Part shown: positions 54,940 through 63,098 of the stretch, piece after piece
How the letters are laid out: each line of letters starts with the position of its first letter
How positions within the stretch are numbered: the stretch's first letter is position 1
Origin: Paenibacillus woosongensis
GTDB lineage: Bacteria > Bacillota > Bacilli > Paenibacillales > Paenibacillaceae
NCBI RefSeq assembly: GCF_030122845.1
Contig: NZ_CP126084.1
Coordinates: forward strand, 3,658,001-3,722,000
DNA length: 64,000 nucleotides
Direction: 5' to 3'
Position numbers and translations under genes: made by a program
The notes under the pieces: model-generated
What the model was told of the DNA's origin: nothing
The model's input: the letters and a program-made list of their open reading frames with translations, nothing else
Database searches by the model: none

Positions 54940-54952
54940 CGCCATGTTTTTT
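54919..54952 (+). terminator. Intrinsic terminator overlapping the end of the response-regulator gene
   Basis: GGCGCTGCTC, a five-base loop and GAGTAGCGCC form a 10-bp stem with one G-T pair, followed by ATGTTTTTT. The stop codon lies inside the right arm. Confidence 0.88.
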
Positions 54953-55135
54953 GCAAATCAATTACGAGAGATGCTACGCGAGTCTATGACATTCGACAAA
55001 AATGATCATTTAATTTAAGCTCTACAAGGTATATCTCAATGAGAATGCTGCAAAAAATCAAAAAGCTTCTTATTCTCGCGGACTTGGGCAATACGACCCG
55101 GTTCAGTTTGTCCTTGAAGCGCAAGGTTCTTCTGT

Positions 55136-55167
55136 ATTTCAATCTATTTACCACGAAGATTGCGAGC
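55136..55167 (-). repeat. Decayed CRISPR repeat beyond the distal end of the array
   Basis: The first nine bases, ATTTCAATC, match the repeat and the other end keeps GATTGCGA. It lies exactly 35 bases (one spacer length) before the first intact repeat, so it is probably an old, mutated terminal repeat. Confidence 0.4.
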
Positions 55168-55202
55168 TACACTCCCCGCTGTATCCGCTCCCCAAAGTCC
55201 TT

Positions 55203-57255
55203 ATTTCAATCCACGCATCCGCGAGGGATGCGACTCATGGATTTTTTGAAACACTGGGACATCACAGAGATTTCAATCCTCGCATCCGCGAGGGATGCGA
55301 CACGCAGAAGGAGGCGCATATATTTGGCGCACATCACTATTTCAATCCACGCATCCGCGAGGGATGCGACGGAATAATCTGTGCTGGGGATGGCTTGTTG
55401 GCTGAACAATTTCAATCCACGCATCCGCGAGGGATGCGACGACGAGCAGGAGCAAGCAGCCAAGCATCAGACTAATTTCAATCCACGCATCCGCGAGGGA
55501 TGCGACACGGTTACACGCGCTTTGCGTTCGGCGATGCGCTATTTCAATCCACGCATCCGCGAGGGATGCGACCCGATAACATAATCGTAGTAGTCGCGCC
55601 GGCCGTGATTTCAATCCACGCATCCGCGAGGGATGCGACCCAAACAACTCACAATGGGTATTTACGAGATAGACATTTCAATCCACGCATCCGCGAGGGA
55701 TGCGACCGATTATGCGGAAGAGGGGCAAGTGGAGTTATTCATTTCAATCCACGCATCCGCGAGGGATGCGACGAGGTTAGCCTAGTCCGCTCAACATGAT
55801 GTGGTGGCATTTCAATCCACGCATCCGCGAGGGATGCGACTCGAAGAAGGGGAGTCTAAAGAGGATGAATGACGTATTTCAATCCACGCATCCGCGAGGG
55901 ATGCGACGGCGGAGATTGCTGTACACGAATTACGGCTACAGATTTCAATCCACGCATCCGCGAGGGATGCGACGCGCACCGAATATGAAAAGCTGTTACG
56001 CAGATTGGAGATTTCAATCCACGCATCCGCGAGGGATGCGACGGATTCGGCGTTCATGTGGTCGAGTTGTCCGATGGTATTTCAATCCACGCATCCGCGA
56101 GGGATGCGACGCATTGTCGCAGGTGGTTCGTGGCGTCGAGGACAATTTCAATCCACGCATCCGCGAGGGATGCGACCACAGCCGCCAAGCTTGAGCATCC
56201 AGCCTTTACCATTTCAATCCACGCATCCGCGAGGGATGCGACCCAAACAACTCACAATGGGTATTTACGAGATAGACATTTCAATCCACGCATCCGCGAG
56301 GGATGCGACGAGGTTAATTTTACAAAGCAACGCAACGGCAAGACGGATTTCAATCCACGCATCCGCGAGGGATGCGACCCGGTTTTGCATATACTGGGAT
56401 TTGTGCGTCTGGATATTTCAATCCACGCATCCGCGAGGGATGCGACTGCCGCCACTCAATGTCATCCATTTACTTTTAAATTTCAATCCACGCATCCGCG
56501 AGGGATGCGACTAAAGTTCTCTACTATATGGCAATTGTGCGCATTTAATTTCAATCCACGCATCCGCGAGGGATGCGACTTGTCCGGTGGTGGCAAAGAA
56601 TACGTGCTATACAGCGAATTTCAATCCACGCATCCGCGAGGGATGCGACCTACAGCAATCAACAGATGCCCTCGCTGTCACATACCCATTTCAATCCACG
56701 CATCCGCGAGGGATGCGACGAAGCAGCTCACCTTATACGGCGCTGGAAGATCGGGATTTCAATCCACGCATCCGCGAGGGATGCGACGGGCCAAGTACGG
56801 TGGATTACATGGGAGATTGGATTTCAATCCACGCATCCGCGAGGGATGCGACGAAGGCGAGGAATAGACATGTTAGGTAAAGCTAGTATTTCAATCCACG
56901 CATCCGCGAGGGATGCGACACGCCTGTAATAGGCTGTGAGGAGGCTAAAGAGGATATTTCAATCCACGCATCCGCGAGGGATGCGACTCAGGGACGCAAA
57001 GCCCGTGAAGCTTTATCCCACCTATTTCAATCCACGCATCCGCGAGGGATGCGACAACGCCGCTGGGCAATGTGCAGATTATCGGGCCTATTTCAATCCA
57101 CGCATCCGCGAGGGATGCGACGATAGTTTGGCGGATGATTTAATCCTGACGCTGATTTCAATCCACGCATCCGCGAGGGATGCGACGGTGTAATCAATCG
57201 ATAGCCCAATCCTGAGCGGATCGATTTCAATCCACGCATCCGCGAGGGATGCGAC
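55203..57255 (-). CRISPR. Type I-C CRISPR array, 31 repeats and 30 spacers
   Basis: A 32-bp repeat reads ATTTCAATCCACGCATCCGC then GAGGGATGCGAC on the plus strand. In crRNA orientation (minus strand) it ends GCGTGGATTGAAAT, the type I-C handle. I count 31 copies, from 55203 to 57255, with spacers of 33-38 bases. All copies look identical except the second from the distal end (55270), which has one A-to-T change. One spacer occurs twice (55640-55674 and 56243-56277). The leader-proximal end is near 57255, next to cas2. Confidence 0.97.
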
Positions 57256-57380
57256 TGCGATTTTTGACGTATAACAACGCCATAGTCGCAAATAACACAA
57301 CATTTATGCCTATAATTGTGTTAACACCCAATTTTAGTCGTGTAAATTTTTCTTTTATTGATAAATAAAGTATATTTTCT
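57256..57380 (-). promoter_or_regulatory. CRISPR leader
   Basis: This AT-rich 125-bp stretch lies between the newest repeat and the hairpin after cas2. It contains an inverted pair, TAACACAA...TTGTGTTA, with the palindrome GTGTTAACAC, and on the minus strand a loose promoter (TTGGGT, 17 bases, CATAAA). It should carry the array promoter and adaptation signals. Confidence 0.7.
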
Positions 57381-57425
57381 GGTGCGAATGTCCCTGGAGA
57401 ATCATGTTCGCTTCACATTCGCACC
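57381..57425 (-). other. Perfect hairpin between cas2 and the CRISPR leader
   Basis: GGTGCGAATGT (57381-57391) and ACATTCGCACC (57415-57425) are perfect 11-bp inverted repeats with a 23-base loop, starting at the base after the cas2 stop. No T-run follows, so it is not a standard terminator. Confidence 0.65.
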
Positions 57426-57716
57426 TTACAAAATTAGGGGCCCTTCCAAATCTAGTGACTCTTTGACACCAATGTGCTCAACCTTATTCCTATAGTTATT
57501 CCCTAGCTGGTAGAAGCGGAGGCTATCCTGGTCAGGATCGATAATGTCTATAAGCTTTAGCTTTAGAGTTGCAAATTGAGCGGCATCAACCACACATTCA
57601 AATACTGAATTTTGCACGCGCTGTCCATAGTTTTGGCATACTTTGGATACCCTTCGTAATCTGCGTTGCCCCGCACTGCTCACCGTACTTACATCATACG
57701 TAATTAATACTAGCAT
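57426..57716 (-). CDS. cas2: CRISPR-associated endonuclease Cas2 (type I-C)
   Basis: The 96-residue ferredoxin-fold protein starts MLVLITYDVST, with the conserved Asp at position 8, followed by RLRRVSKVCQNYGQRVQNSVFEC, as in I-C Cas2. It forms the Cas1-Cas2 integrase that inserts new spacers. It is the last gene of the operon, next to the leader. Confidence 0.96.
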   Translation of the reverse strand: MLVLITYDVSTVSSAGQRRLRRVSKVCQNYGQRVQNSVFECVVDAAQFATLKLKLIDIIDPDQDSLRFYQLGNNYRNKVEHIGVKESLDLEGPLIL

Positions 57717-57725
57717 ATCTCACAC

Positions 57726-58757
57726 CTACTTCCATAGAAATGGAGGATATTCATCCAAGTCATTACGTAAATGACGCGCCAGCAGCAATGCCTGTGCATA
57801 GGGTACGAGTCCCCAAGAAATTTTCTCGCTAAGATACGGGTGTGTAATCTTCTCTTGCTTCTTGTTCTGCCAAGCTGCTAAGAATTTTTTTCTTGCTTCA
57901 TCCGTCATAATCACAGCGCCATTCTCTTTATGAAGGAAGTCCTCATGATTGACGATTTTCTTATTAATTAAAGTTAGAACGAACTTGTCAGCGTAGATTC
58001 CTCGCAGCTCTTCCATTACATCTAAGGCTAAAGAAGCTCGTCCGGGGCGATCCCGATGCAAGAAACCAACATATGCATCAAGCCCCACCGCTTCTAAGGC
58101 TGATGCCGTATCGTTAGCTAACAAAGTATAAGCTAGCGACAACATAGCATTTACGTTATCCAATGGCGGTTTTCTTGAACGGGTACGGAAATAAAAATGT
58201 TCTTTCTGCTGCAGGATCATTTGATCCAGCAATGCATTGTAGCTGACAGCCGCTTGACCCTCTAAGCCCCTTAATCGCTCCAGATCTTCGCATGCTCGTA
58301 CATCCATCATAATAGACGATAGGTGTTGGGACACTTCTTTAAATTGATCTACATTCACACGCAACGGGTAGTCCCGGGTCATTCTCTCAATCATCCATTT
58401 ATGATTGAAAATCTTGCCTACAATGAAATTCCGGGCAATTTTAGCGGAAAGCAACTCGTTTTCCGAAAGCAGGTATTGTTTCTTCCGCAGAACTACATTC
58501 CCTTTGCTTGCTCCAATAACTCTAGCCAGAAATCTTCCGCTCATCGTAAGAAACACCAATGAAATATTTCTGTCCGCGCAATACCCCATGAACGCTGGAC
58601 TTGCCCCCGTATAACCAAATGCTACAATGGATTCCAGATTGTGAAGCGGCAGCCTTCCGAGCTTCTCCTGCTCCTTGAGAAGGATAACATTATCTCCATC
58701 TAAGGATAAGTAAACATCTGGTTGCGTAATAAATAGCGTATTCAGCAGCTTTTTCAT
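57726..58757 (-). CDS. cas1: CRISPR-associated integrase Cas1 (type I-C)
   Basis: The 343-residue protein has the N-terminal beta domain and the metal-binding triad visible as Glu in LRGLEGQAAVSYN, His in VGFLHRDRPGR and Asp in LALDVMEELRG. It integrates spacers at the leader-proximal repeat. It overlaps the cas4 stop by four bases. Confidence 0.97.
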   Translation of the reverse strand: MKKLLNTLFITQPDVYLSLDGDNVILLKEQEKLGRLPLHNLESIVAFGYTGASPAFMGYCADRNISLVFLTMSGRFLARVIGASKGNVVLRKKQYLLSENELLSAKIARNFIVGKIFNHKWMIERMTRDYPLRVNVDQFKEVSQHLSSIMMDVRACEDLERLRGLEGQAAVSYNALLDQMILQQKEHFYFRTRSRKPPLDNVNAMLSLAYTLLANDTASALEAVGLDAYVGFLHRDRPGRASLALDVMEELRGIYADKFVLTLINKKIVNHEDFLHKENGAVIMTDEARKKFLAAWQNKKQEKITHPYLSEKISWGLVPYAQALLLARHLRNDLDEYPPFLWK

Positions 58758-59413
58758 TCCTTAATTTTCCCTTCAATATAGCTCTTTACAGATCTTTTAT
58801 TCATTAATTCTGGCAAACAAATCAAATGAAGGGAACAGCTTTTGCAAAAAGAACCCGTCTTGACTTTCGGCGTCAGTCTACGGATATAGTAACCCTGCAT
58901 TTCTGCAATAATCGCTTTTACTTTATCCTTCATATCCGCAGTCAAGCCAACCTCGACTCTATGCTTGATTTCATTATAGTACATATAACCTTTATCAATA
59001 TGACATAACAGCATTTCCTCCAGACAAATTGCTTGAGCTGTAAGTTGCATGAGGTCAGCATCATTTAACTTGGGCTTTCCCCGTTTATATTCAATCGGGT
59101 ACACATTGTATTTGCCCTCGGCACCATGGATTTGAACACCCCGATCATCTCGGATAAACTCTACGACATCACATATACCGGTGATCCTCAGTTCATTCGA
59201 TTTGACAGGCATAGCCCTAACGATAAGCCGATCTCCCCTCTTTTCTCTGACAAACGGTTGATCCGCCTTCTGATGCAGGTATTGCCCTTCTATCGTTCTG
59301 ACGTTTTCTTCCCACTGCTGCTCAATATGAATTAAGGCCCATTGCCGTTTGCAAAACTGGAAATGCTGGATGCCCGATAACATCAGGTAATCGTCATCTT
59401 CCCTATAAGCCAT
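58754..59413 (-). CDS. cas4: CRISPR-associated Cas4 nuclease
   Basis: The 219-residue RecB-type nuclease has the iron-sulfur cysteines in FQFCKRQW and CKSCSLHLICLP and the nuclease residues in TGICDVVEF and YPIEYKRGKPK. Cas4 trims prespacers and ensures PAM-correct integration with Cas1-Cas2. It overlaps cas7 by 11 bases. Confidence 0.96.
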   Translation of the reverse strand: MAYREDDDYLMLSGIQHFQFCKRQWALIHIEQQWEENVRTIEGQYLHQKADQPFVREKRGDRLIVRAMPVKSNELRITGICDVVEFIRDDRGVQIHGAEGKYNVYPIEYKRGKPKLNDADLMQLTAQAICLEEMLLCHIDKGYMYYNEIKHRVEVGLTADMKDKVKAIIAEMQGYYIRRLTPKVKTGSFCKSCSLHLICLPELMNKRSVKSYIEGKIKE

Positions 59414-60266
59414 CTATAATTTCAACCTTCAAGCCTTCTAATTCTACAAGTTCAATTGAATAGTCCGCGAAGGATTTAGGCTCGTCTGTCCGTGAAGTCA
59501 CCTTCAGCGAACGATGCACCTTGGCAGAAGAATATTGGCCAAGCTTCGAATTATGCTCCCACCAGTACACCTTATGAATCTCCATACTTCCATCTGGCCT
59601 TGCTGCAGAAGCATCATTCTCAAACAAAGTGACTAACGCCTGTTTAATCTTGTTTGCATCCTCAAGCGTAAAACCTGTTTTCTCAGCTAATTGAGTATTA
59701 ATGCTTCCGTAAAAAACATACAGCCCGAAGTCTACACGATGCTTCATGCCCATCGTATCCGAACCACGTTCTTTCCCCGGCTCGGAATTAACGCTCTTCG
59801 TAATTTGCGTACTTGTAATATTAATCGGGTCCACACTAACTGCCGTATGAATAGATACTGGTCCTCTTACACCGACAGAGACACCACCGCCTTTATCCGA
59901 GCCTTTAAAAGCAAATACTTGTCCAAAGCTGCGAACATCCAACCATTCCTGGCATGCTACCCTGGCAAAGTCATCACTGGAGCTGGACTTGGATTTCACA
60001 ACCTTCTGTAGCTCAGGATTCGCATCTGCACGCTCTCTCAAGCTGGTAAAGGAATCTGACTTCCGGTCATTTGATTGAACAAATATCGCTTCCCCCATAT
60101 CTTGAAGTCGATTTCTGATTTTGCGTTTTATCGCCACATCTGAAATTTCACCATGACCATCATAATTTTGTCTTGGGCGATTTCCGTTTAAAGGGTCACC
60201 ATTGGGATTAGCATTTCTCACCGATAGCACTACGGCAAAATCTATTTTATGATTCAAAATTGTCAT
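59403..60266 (-). CDS. cas7: Type I-C Cascade backbone Cas7 (Csd2)
   Basis: The 287-residue protein has the Csd2 opening NHKIDFAVVLSVRNANPNGDPLNGNRPR and the central GVRGPVSIHTAVSVDPINITSTQITKSVN. Multiple copies coat the crRNA in Cascade. The ATG overlaps the cas8c stop. Confidence 0.97.
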   Translation of the reverse strand: MTILNHKIDFAVVLSVRNANPNGDPLNGNRPRQNYDGHGEISDVAIKRKIRNRLQDMGEAIFVQSNDRKSDSFTSLRERADANPELQKVVKSKSSSSDDFARVACQEWLDVRSFGQVFAFKGSDKGGGVSVGVRGPVSIHTAVSVDPINITSTQITKSVNSEPGKERGSDTMGMKHRVDFGLYVFYGSINTQLAEKTGFTLEDANKIKQALVTLFENDASAARPDGSMEIHKVYWWEHNSKLGQYSSAKVHRSLKVTSRTDEPKSFADYSIELVELEGLKVEIIDGL

Positions 60267-62170
60267 ATCGATCTCTCCTCATCATTCGATACTTCTAAAG
60301 TATCTTGATTTTTTTCCTTGCCTTGGTAGAGCTCATGACGTTGACTATAGAAACCTAACAAATACTTGCCCGATAATGGCTTATTATTAAAATCTTCGAC
60401 TTTTATTCTGGATGCTATCTCATCAATCATTTTGGAATGATAGTTTGCCTTCGTCCCCAACCGAGCCTGATATGGCTGCAAGCTTTGCTGAATCGTCATC
60501 CAGGTTCTGGCCGGGTGTCTTGAGAAAGCGTTCATATAACGAATGGCATTGGTCGCTCTTGTCTCTTCCCGCCCCAGAGCGGAACGTTCCAAGACATCTG
60601 CTACCGCCAATAATCGACCGAACAAATAATCACGATCATTATTCTCTGGCTCTAATGACAACTTGAATCCCTCCTGTCTATTAATTAAGGCACAGGCAAT
60701 ACTTAAGGTTTTCTCCCACTCCCATTTATCCATAGAGACGGGATTGGATGCATGATGAAATGCACTGGTTACGATATCCTGCGGAATTTTCAGATCATCC
60801 ACAATACATGGCAGCATACGCTCCATTAATCCTTTAACAATTTTCTCACTAGCTCTGGGTCCATAAGCGGCAAAGGCAATATCCCTGGTAGCTGGTGCCC
60901 CATAAAATTGCACCAATTCACCCTGATCATTCTTACGATAACGATGCAGCCAGGCACAGGACGAATGCCACTTCACCAGCCTGTCCAGATACAGTTCCTT
61001 ATTCATATGCCGGTAGTATAATACAGCCATTCGTCCTGTTGTAGCTGAATCCAGAACCATGATGTTGACTTCGGAGTGGGATGTGATGTTCCCTCGATAG
61101 CCATCCAATGCTTTGGAGAACTCAAGAGCAAACTCCTGGTTCGTGAATGACTTTTTTGCTGTTACTGTAGTAGACACGGGATCAATCGAAAAAGCGTCTT
61201 CCATCGGATCGACCATCTCCGGTATATCATTGCCCCATATCAGAAACACTCGCTGATCAAAGATTTTTCCTTGACGGTTAATCAGCCACTTCAAGGCGTT
61301 ATGGGCCTTCTGGGATACCTCGTAACTGATACTGGCAACCTCATTACTTTGGCTAAAACGACCTCGAAACGTAAATCCGCTAGTATCATTAGCCGATATA
61401 AGCTTTGCTTTATCTGCAGGATTCCTGATTTTATTCGCATGCCTGTCCGTACTCGGTAATCTTTGACCTGTGACATAACAAATATCTTCGCTGCCTAATA
61501 AGTCTTGGTAGTATTTAATGAAAGAATCGTACATCTCCCGATCCTTCCACACTTTGGTTAGAATTTTGTTGGGAGAGTACACATTAAAGCGTATAAATGC
61601 ACTTTCCTGTCCCCCGGTTACCGTTGAGAATATGAGTGGTTTTTCGGGATATAAACTCTCATATTTCTTATCCCATTTATCAATCAGCTTGTGATCCGCA
61701 TCCACGCACAAAATTTTCTCATTGACCAGGTCTTGAATTAACTGTCCTTTTCTTAAGTAGTTATAAATGCTGCGAACCTTGGCTGTAGCATAGGGAGACT
61801 GAGCCCAGCTTTCCAGTTGCTTGATATAGTATGTATAAGGCTCTTCTTTCTTGATCTGGCCGCCATAAGCGACGAAATCCCCAGCAACATAGCTTAATTT
61901 ATCGTGCAGCGGATAAGGCGCGATCTTCGAGCCGGCCCGGCTTGCCGATTCCTCGGTGCACGGGATGAGGGTGCTCGCATCCTTATTATCGATAATATAC
62001 GCGGAGTGAAATTCTCCGTCCTCGGTAACCTCTACTTCTATATGTGCATTTTGCGTTGTATGAGAGATAGGTAGCAAAGTATATTCGCGATCTTTGTATC
62101 TTTTTTCGACTTCGCCTACGCGATCCAGATTCGACTCATAAGTTTCATATAAATGCAATAACCAGCTCAT
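60263..62170 (-). CDS. cas8c: Type I-C Cascade large subunit Cas8c (Csd1)
   Basis: The 635-residue protein matches Csd1: [16 protein letters not shown] at the start, [26 protein letters not shown]-like LIWGNDIPE and MRNRQ-like C-terminal helices. Cas8c recognises the PAM (TTC in characterised I-C systems). In I-C an internal start within this gene commonly makes the Cas11c small subunit; a candidate region is the C-terminal 120 residues, but I see no decisive internal ribosome site. Confidence 0.96.
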   Translation of the reverse strand: MSWLLHLYETYESNLDRVGEVEKRYKDREYTLLPISHTTQNAHIEVEVTEDGEFHSAYIIDNKDASTLIPCTEESASRAGSKIAPYPLHDKLSYVAGDFVAYGGQIKKEEPYTYYIKQLESWAQSPYATAKVRSIYNYLRKGQLIQDLVNEKILCVDADHKLIDKWDKKYESLYPEKPLIFSTVTGGQESAFIRFNVYSPNKILTKVWKDREMYDSFIKYYQDLLGSEDICYVTGQRLPSTDRHANKIRNPADKAKLISANDTSGFTFRGRFSQSNEVASISYEVSQKAHNALKWLINRQGKIFDQRVFLIWGNDIPEMVDPMEDAFSIDPVSTTVTAKKSFTNQEFALEFSKALDGYRGNITSHSEVNIMVLDSATTGRMAVLYYRHMNKELYLDRLVKWHSSCAWLHRYRKNDQGELVQFYGAPATRDIAFAAYGPRASEKIVKGLMERMLPCIVDDLKIPQDIVTSAFHHASNPVSMDKWEWEKTLSIACALINRQEGFKLSLEPENNDRDYLFGRLLAVADVLERSALGREETRATNAIRYMNAFSRHPARTWMTIQQSLQPYQARLGTKANYHSKMIDEIASRIKVEDFNNKPLSGKYLLGFYSQRHELYQGKEKNQDTLEVSNDEERSI

Positions 62171-62886
62171 CCATTTCCCTCCTCTCCAATTTGTGCTAAT
62201 AGTTTGTCAACGAACTCAACATTAGATGAATTGAAGGTCTTGGGCTGCATATCGGAAACTTGGCGAACCTGCGTGCATTGTTCTGGCCGAATAAATTGGA
62301 TAATGCCCTTTCTCATTACCGGATTCCATAGCCGGAGTTCCATCTGATTTCTGCCTGTCTCATCCGGGTAATTGATGCCGTGGACCATATGCCCGAAATG
62401 TAGTTCTTCTACCTCATCATAAAATCCCTTGCCTTCACCAAACACACAAGGTTCAACATACCCCTGACATTCCCGCGTCCCAAGGAAAATGTCTCTGCGC
62501 CCCCCAGCCTTAACCGCTCTTCTCAACATATTGTGATGCTTATGCTCGTTGCGATCATCAGCCAAATCTGGACGGTTCATGTTAAATTCAAAATGTGCTC
62601 TGACTTGATACCTCGGCTCCTTCAAGTACGTGTAATTCGCTAATGTATTCCCCCCGCTATAATCCATGGGACGAATGCCTTTGGATTCCATACGTATAGG
62701 ATTCATAACACGAACCTCGTCAATGATCATAATCAACGTCGGCTTCCAATAGACGCTTTCAAGTATTCCCTTCATTGCCTGATAGGTCGGAATCTGATAG
62801 CTCAGCTTCTCTCCTCCCAATTTCGTCAACGGATCAGTAAACAGTGCATAGTCACCGTATACCTCGAATTCGATCGAGTTTCGCAT
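62167..62886 (-). CDS. cas5c: Type I-C Cascade endoribonuclease Cas5c (Cas5d)
   Basis: The 239-residue protein has the Cas5 N-terminal RRM ([39 protein letters not shown]) and the [11 protein letters not shown] segment with the Lys-His pair expected at the nuclease site. In type I-C this protein replaces Cas6 and cuts pre-crRNA at the base of the repeat stem, leaving an 11-nt handle. AGGAGGTG lies six bases before the ATG at 62886. It is the first gene of the cas5-8-7-4-1-2 operon and has its own promoter. Confidence 0.96.
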   Translation of the reverse strand: MRNSIEFEVYGDYALFTDPLTKLGGEKLSYQIPTYQAMKGILESVYWKPTLIMIIDEVRVMNPIRMESKGIRPMDYSGGNTLANYTYLKEPRYQVRAHFEFNMNRPDLADDRNEHKHHNMLRRAVKAGGRRDIFLGTRECQGYVEPCVFGEGKGFYDEVEELHFGHMVHGINYPDETGRNQMELRLWNPVMRKGIIQFIRPEQCTQVRQVSDMQPKTFNSSNVEFVDKLLAQIGEEGNG

Positions 62887-62927
62887 AGAGCTCACCTCCT
62901 TCCTTATTTTGGTGCTTTGGCAAATCT

Positions 62928-62956
62928 ATAGTATCCCATAATCTAGGTTTTGTAAA
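62928..62956 (-). promoter_or_regulatory. Promoter of the cas5c-cas8c-cas7-cas4-cas1-cas2 operon
   Basis: On the minus strand TTTACA (62956-62951, 5/6) and TACTAT (62933-62928, 4/6) are 17 bases apart, about 42 bases from the cas5c start. The -35 lies inside the site matched by the crRNA-like RNA. Confidence 0.6.
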
Positions 62957-62959
62957 TAT

Positions 62960-62977
62960 CATAATACATTATATGAA
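62960..62977 (-). promoter_or_regulatory. Predicted Cascade target (TTC PAM plus seed) at the cas promoter
   Basis: The minus strand reads TTC then ATATAATGTATTATG. The first 15 positions match the guide of the RNA at 63015-63098 except position 6. A full-length protospacer would run through the -35 at 62951-62956. Confidence 0.7.
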
Positions 62978-63000
62978 CATCAATATATCACTTTTGACTA

Positions 63001-63009
63001 TGTTATAAT
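63001..63009 (+). promoter_or_regulatory. Extended -10 promoter of the crRNA-like RNA
   Basis: TGTTATAAT is a perfect extended -10 (TGnTATAAT). The predicted start (about 63015-63017) coincides with the GTCGC that opens the degenerate repeat. Confidence 0.65.
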
Positions 63010-63014
63010 AATTT

Positions 63015-63098
63015 GTCGCTATATATAGGGTGTAAATAGCGTGGATTGAAAAATATATTGTATTATGTGAAAACCTATCTAAATTAAGATAGGTTTTT
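63015..63098 (+). ncRNA. creR: CreR-type Cas-regulating crRNA-like RNA
   Basis: The plus strand carries one degenerate type I-C repeat: GTCGC at the start, a 6-bp stem CGCTAT/ATAGCG (63017-63022 with 63036-63041) and TGGATTGAAAA (63042-63052), ten of eleven bases of the array handle. The guide begins at 63053 (ATATATTGTATTATGTGA). An intrinsic terminator follows at once (63071-63096). It has its own promoter on the strand opposite the cas genes. Cas5c should cut it as it cuts pre-crRNA, and Cascade carrying this guide should bind the TTC-flanked site at the cas5c promoter. Partial matching would favour binding without target destruction, giving autorepression as for known CreR RNAs. The sequence elements are seen; the function is inferred. 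Confidence 0.75.
63071..63098. terminator. Bidirectional terminator ending the crRNA-like RNA and cas3
   Basis: AAACCTATCT and AGATAGGTTT form a perfect 10-bp stem with a six-base loop. TTTTT completes it on the plus strand and TTTTC on the minus strand. The cas3 stop codon (63099-63097) overlaps its edge. Confidence 0.85.

Noticed and set aside
55039-55377. 112-codon frame on the plus strand entering the array
   Set aside because: Its end consists of CRISPR repeats, no ribosome site precedes it and no family is recognisable.
55203-57255. Long open frames through the array with repeated peptide units such as FNPRIREGCD and ISIHASARDAT
   Set aside because: They are translations of the 32-bp CRISPR repeat in several frames, without start signals.
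62973-63008. Eleven-codon frame MNINISLLTML just before the crRNA-like RNA, considered as a CreT-type toxin
   Set aside because: It has no ribosome site, no promoter upstream and ends inside the -10 of the RNA promoter. There is no support for a toxin in this 200-bp gap.
62994-63009. TTGACT as the -35 of the crRNA-like RNA promoter
   Set aside because: It lies only four bases from the TATAAT, far too close; the extended -10 explains the promoter better.
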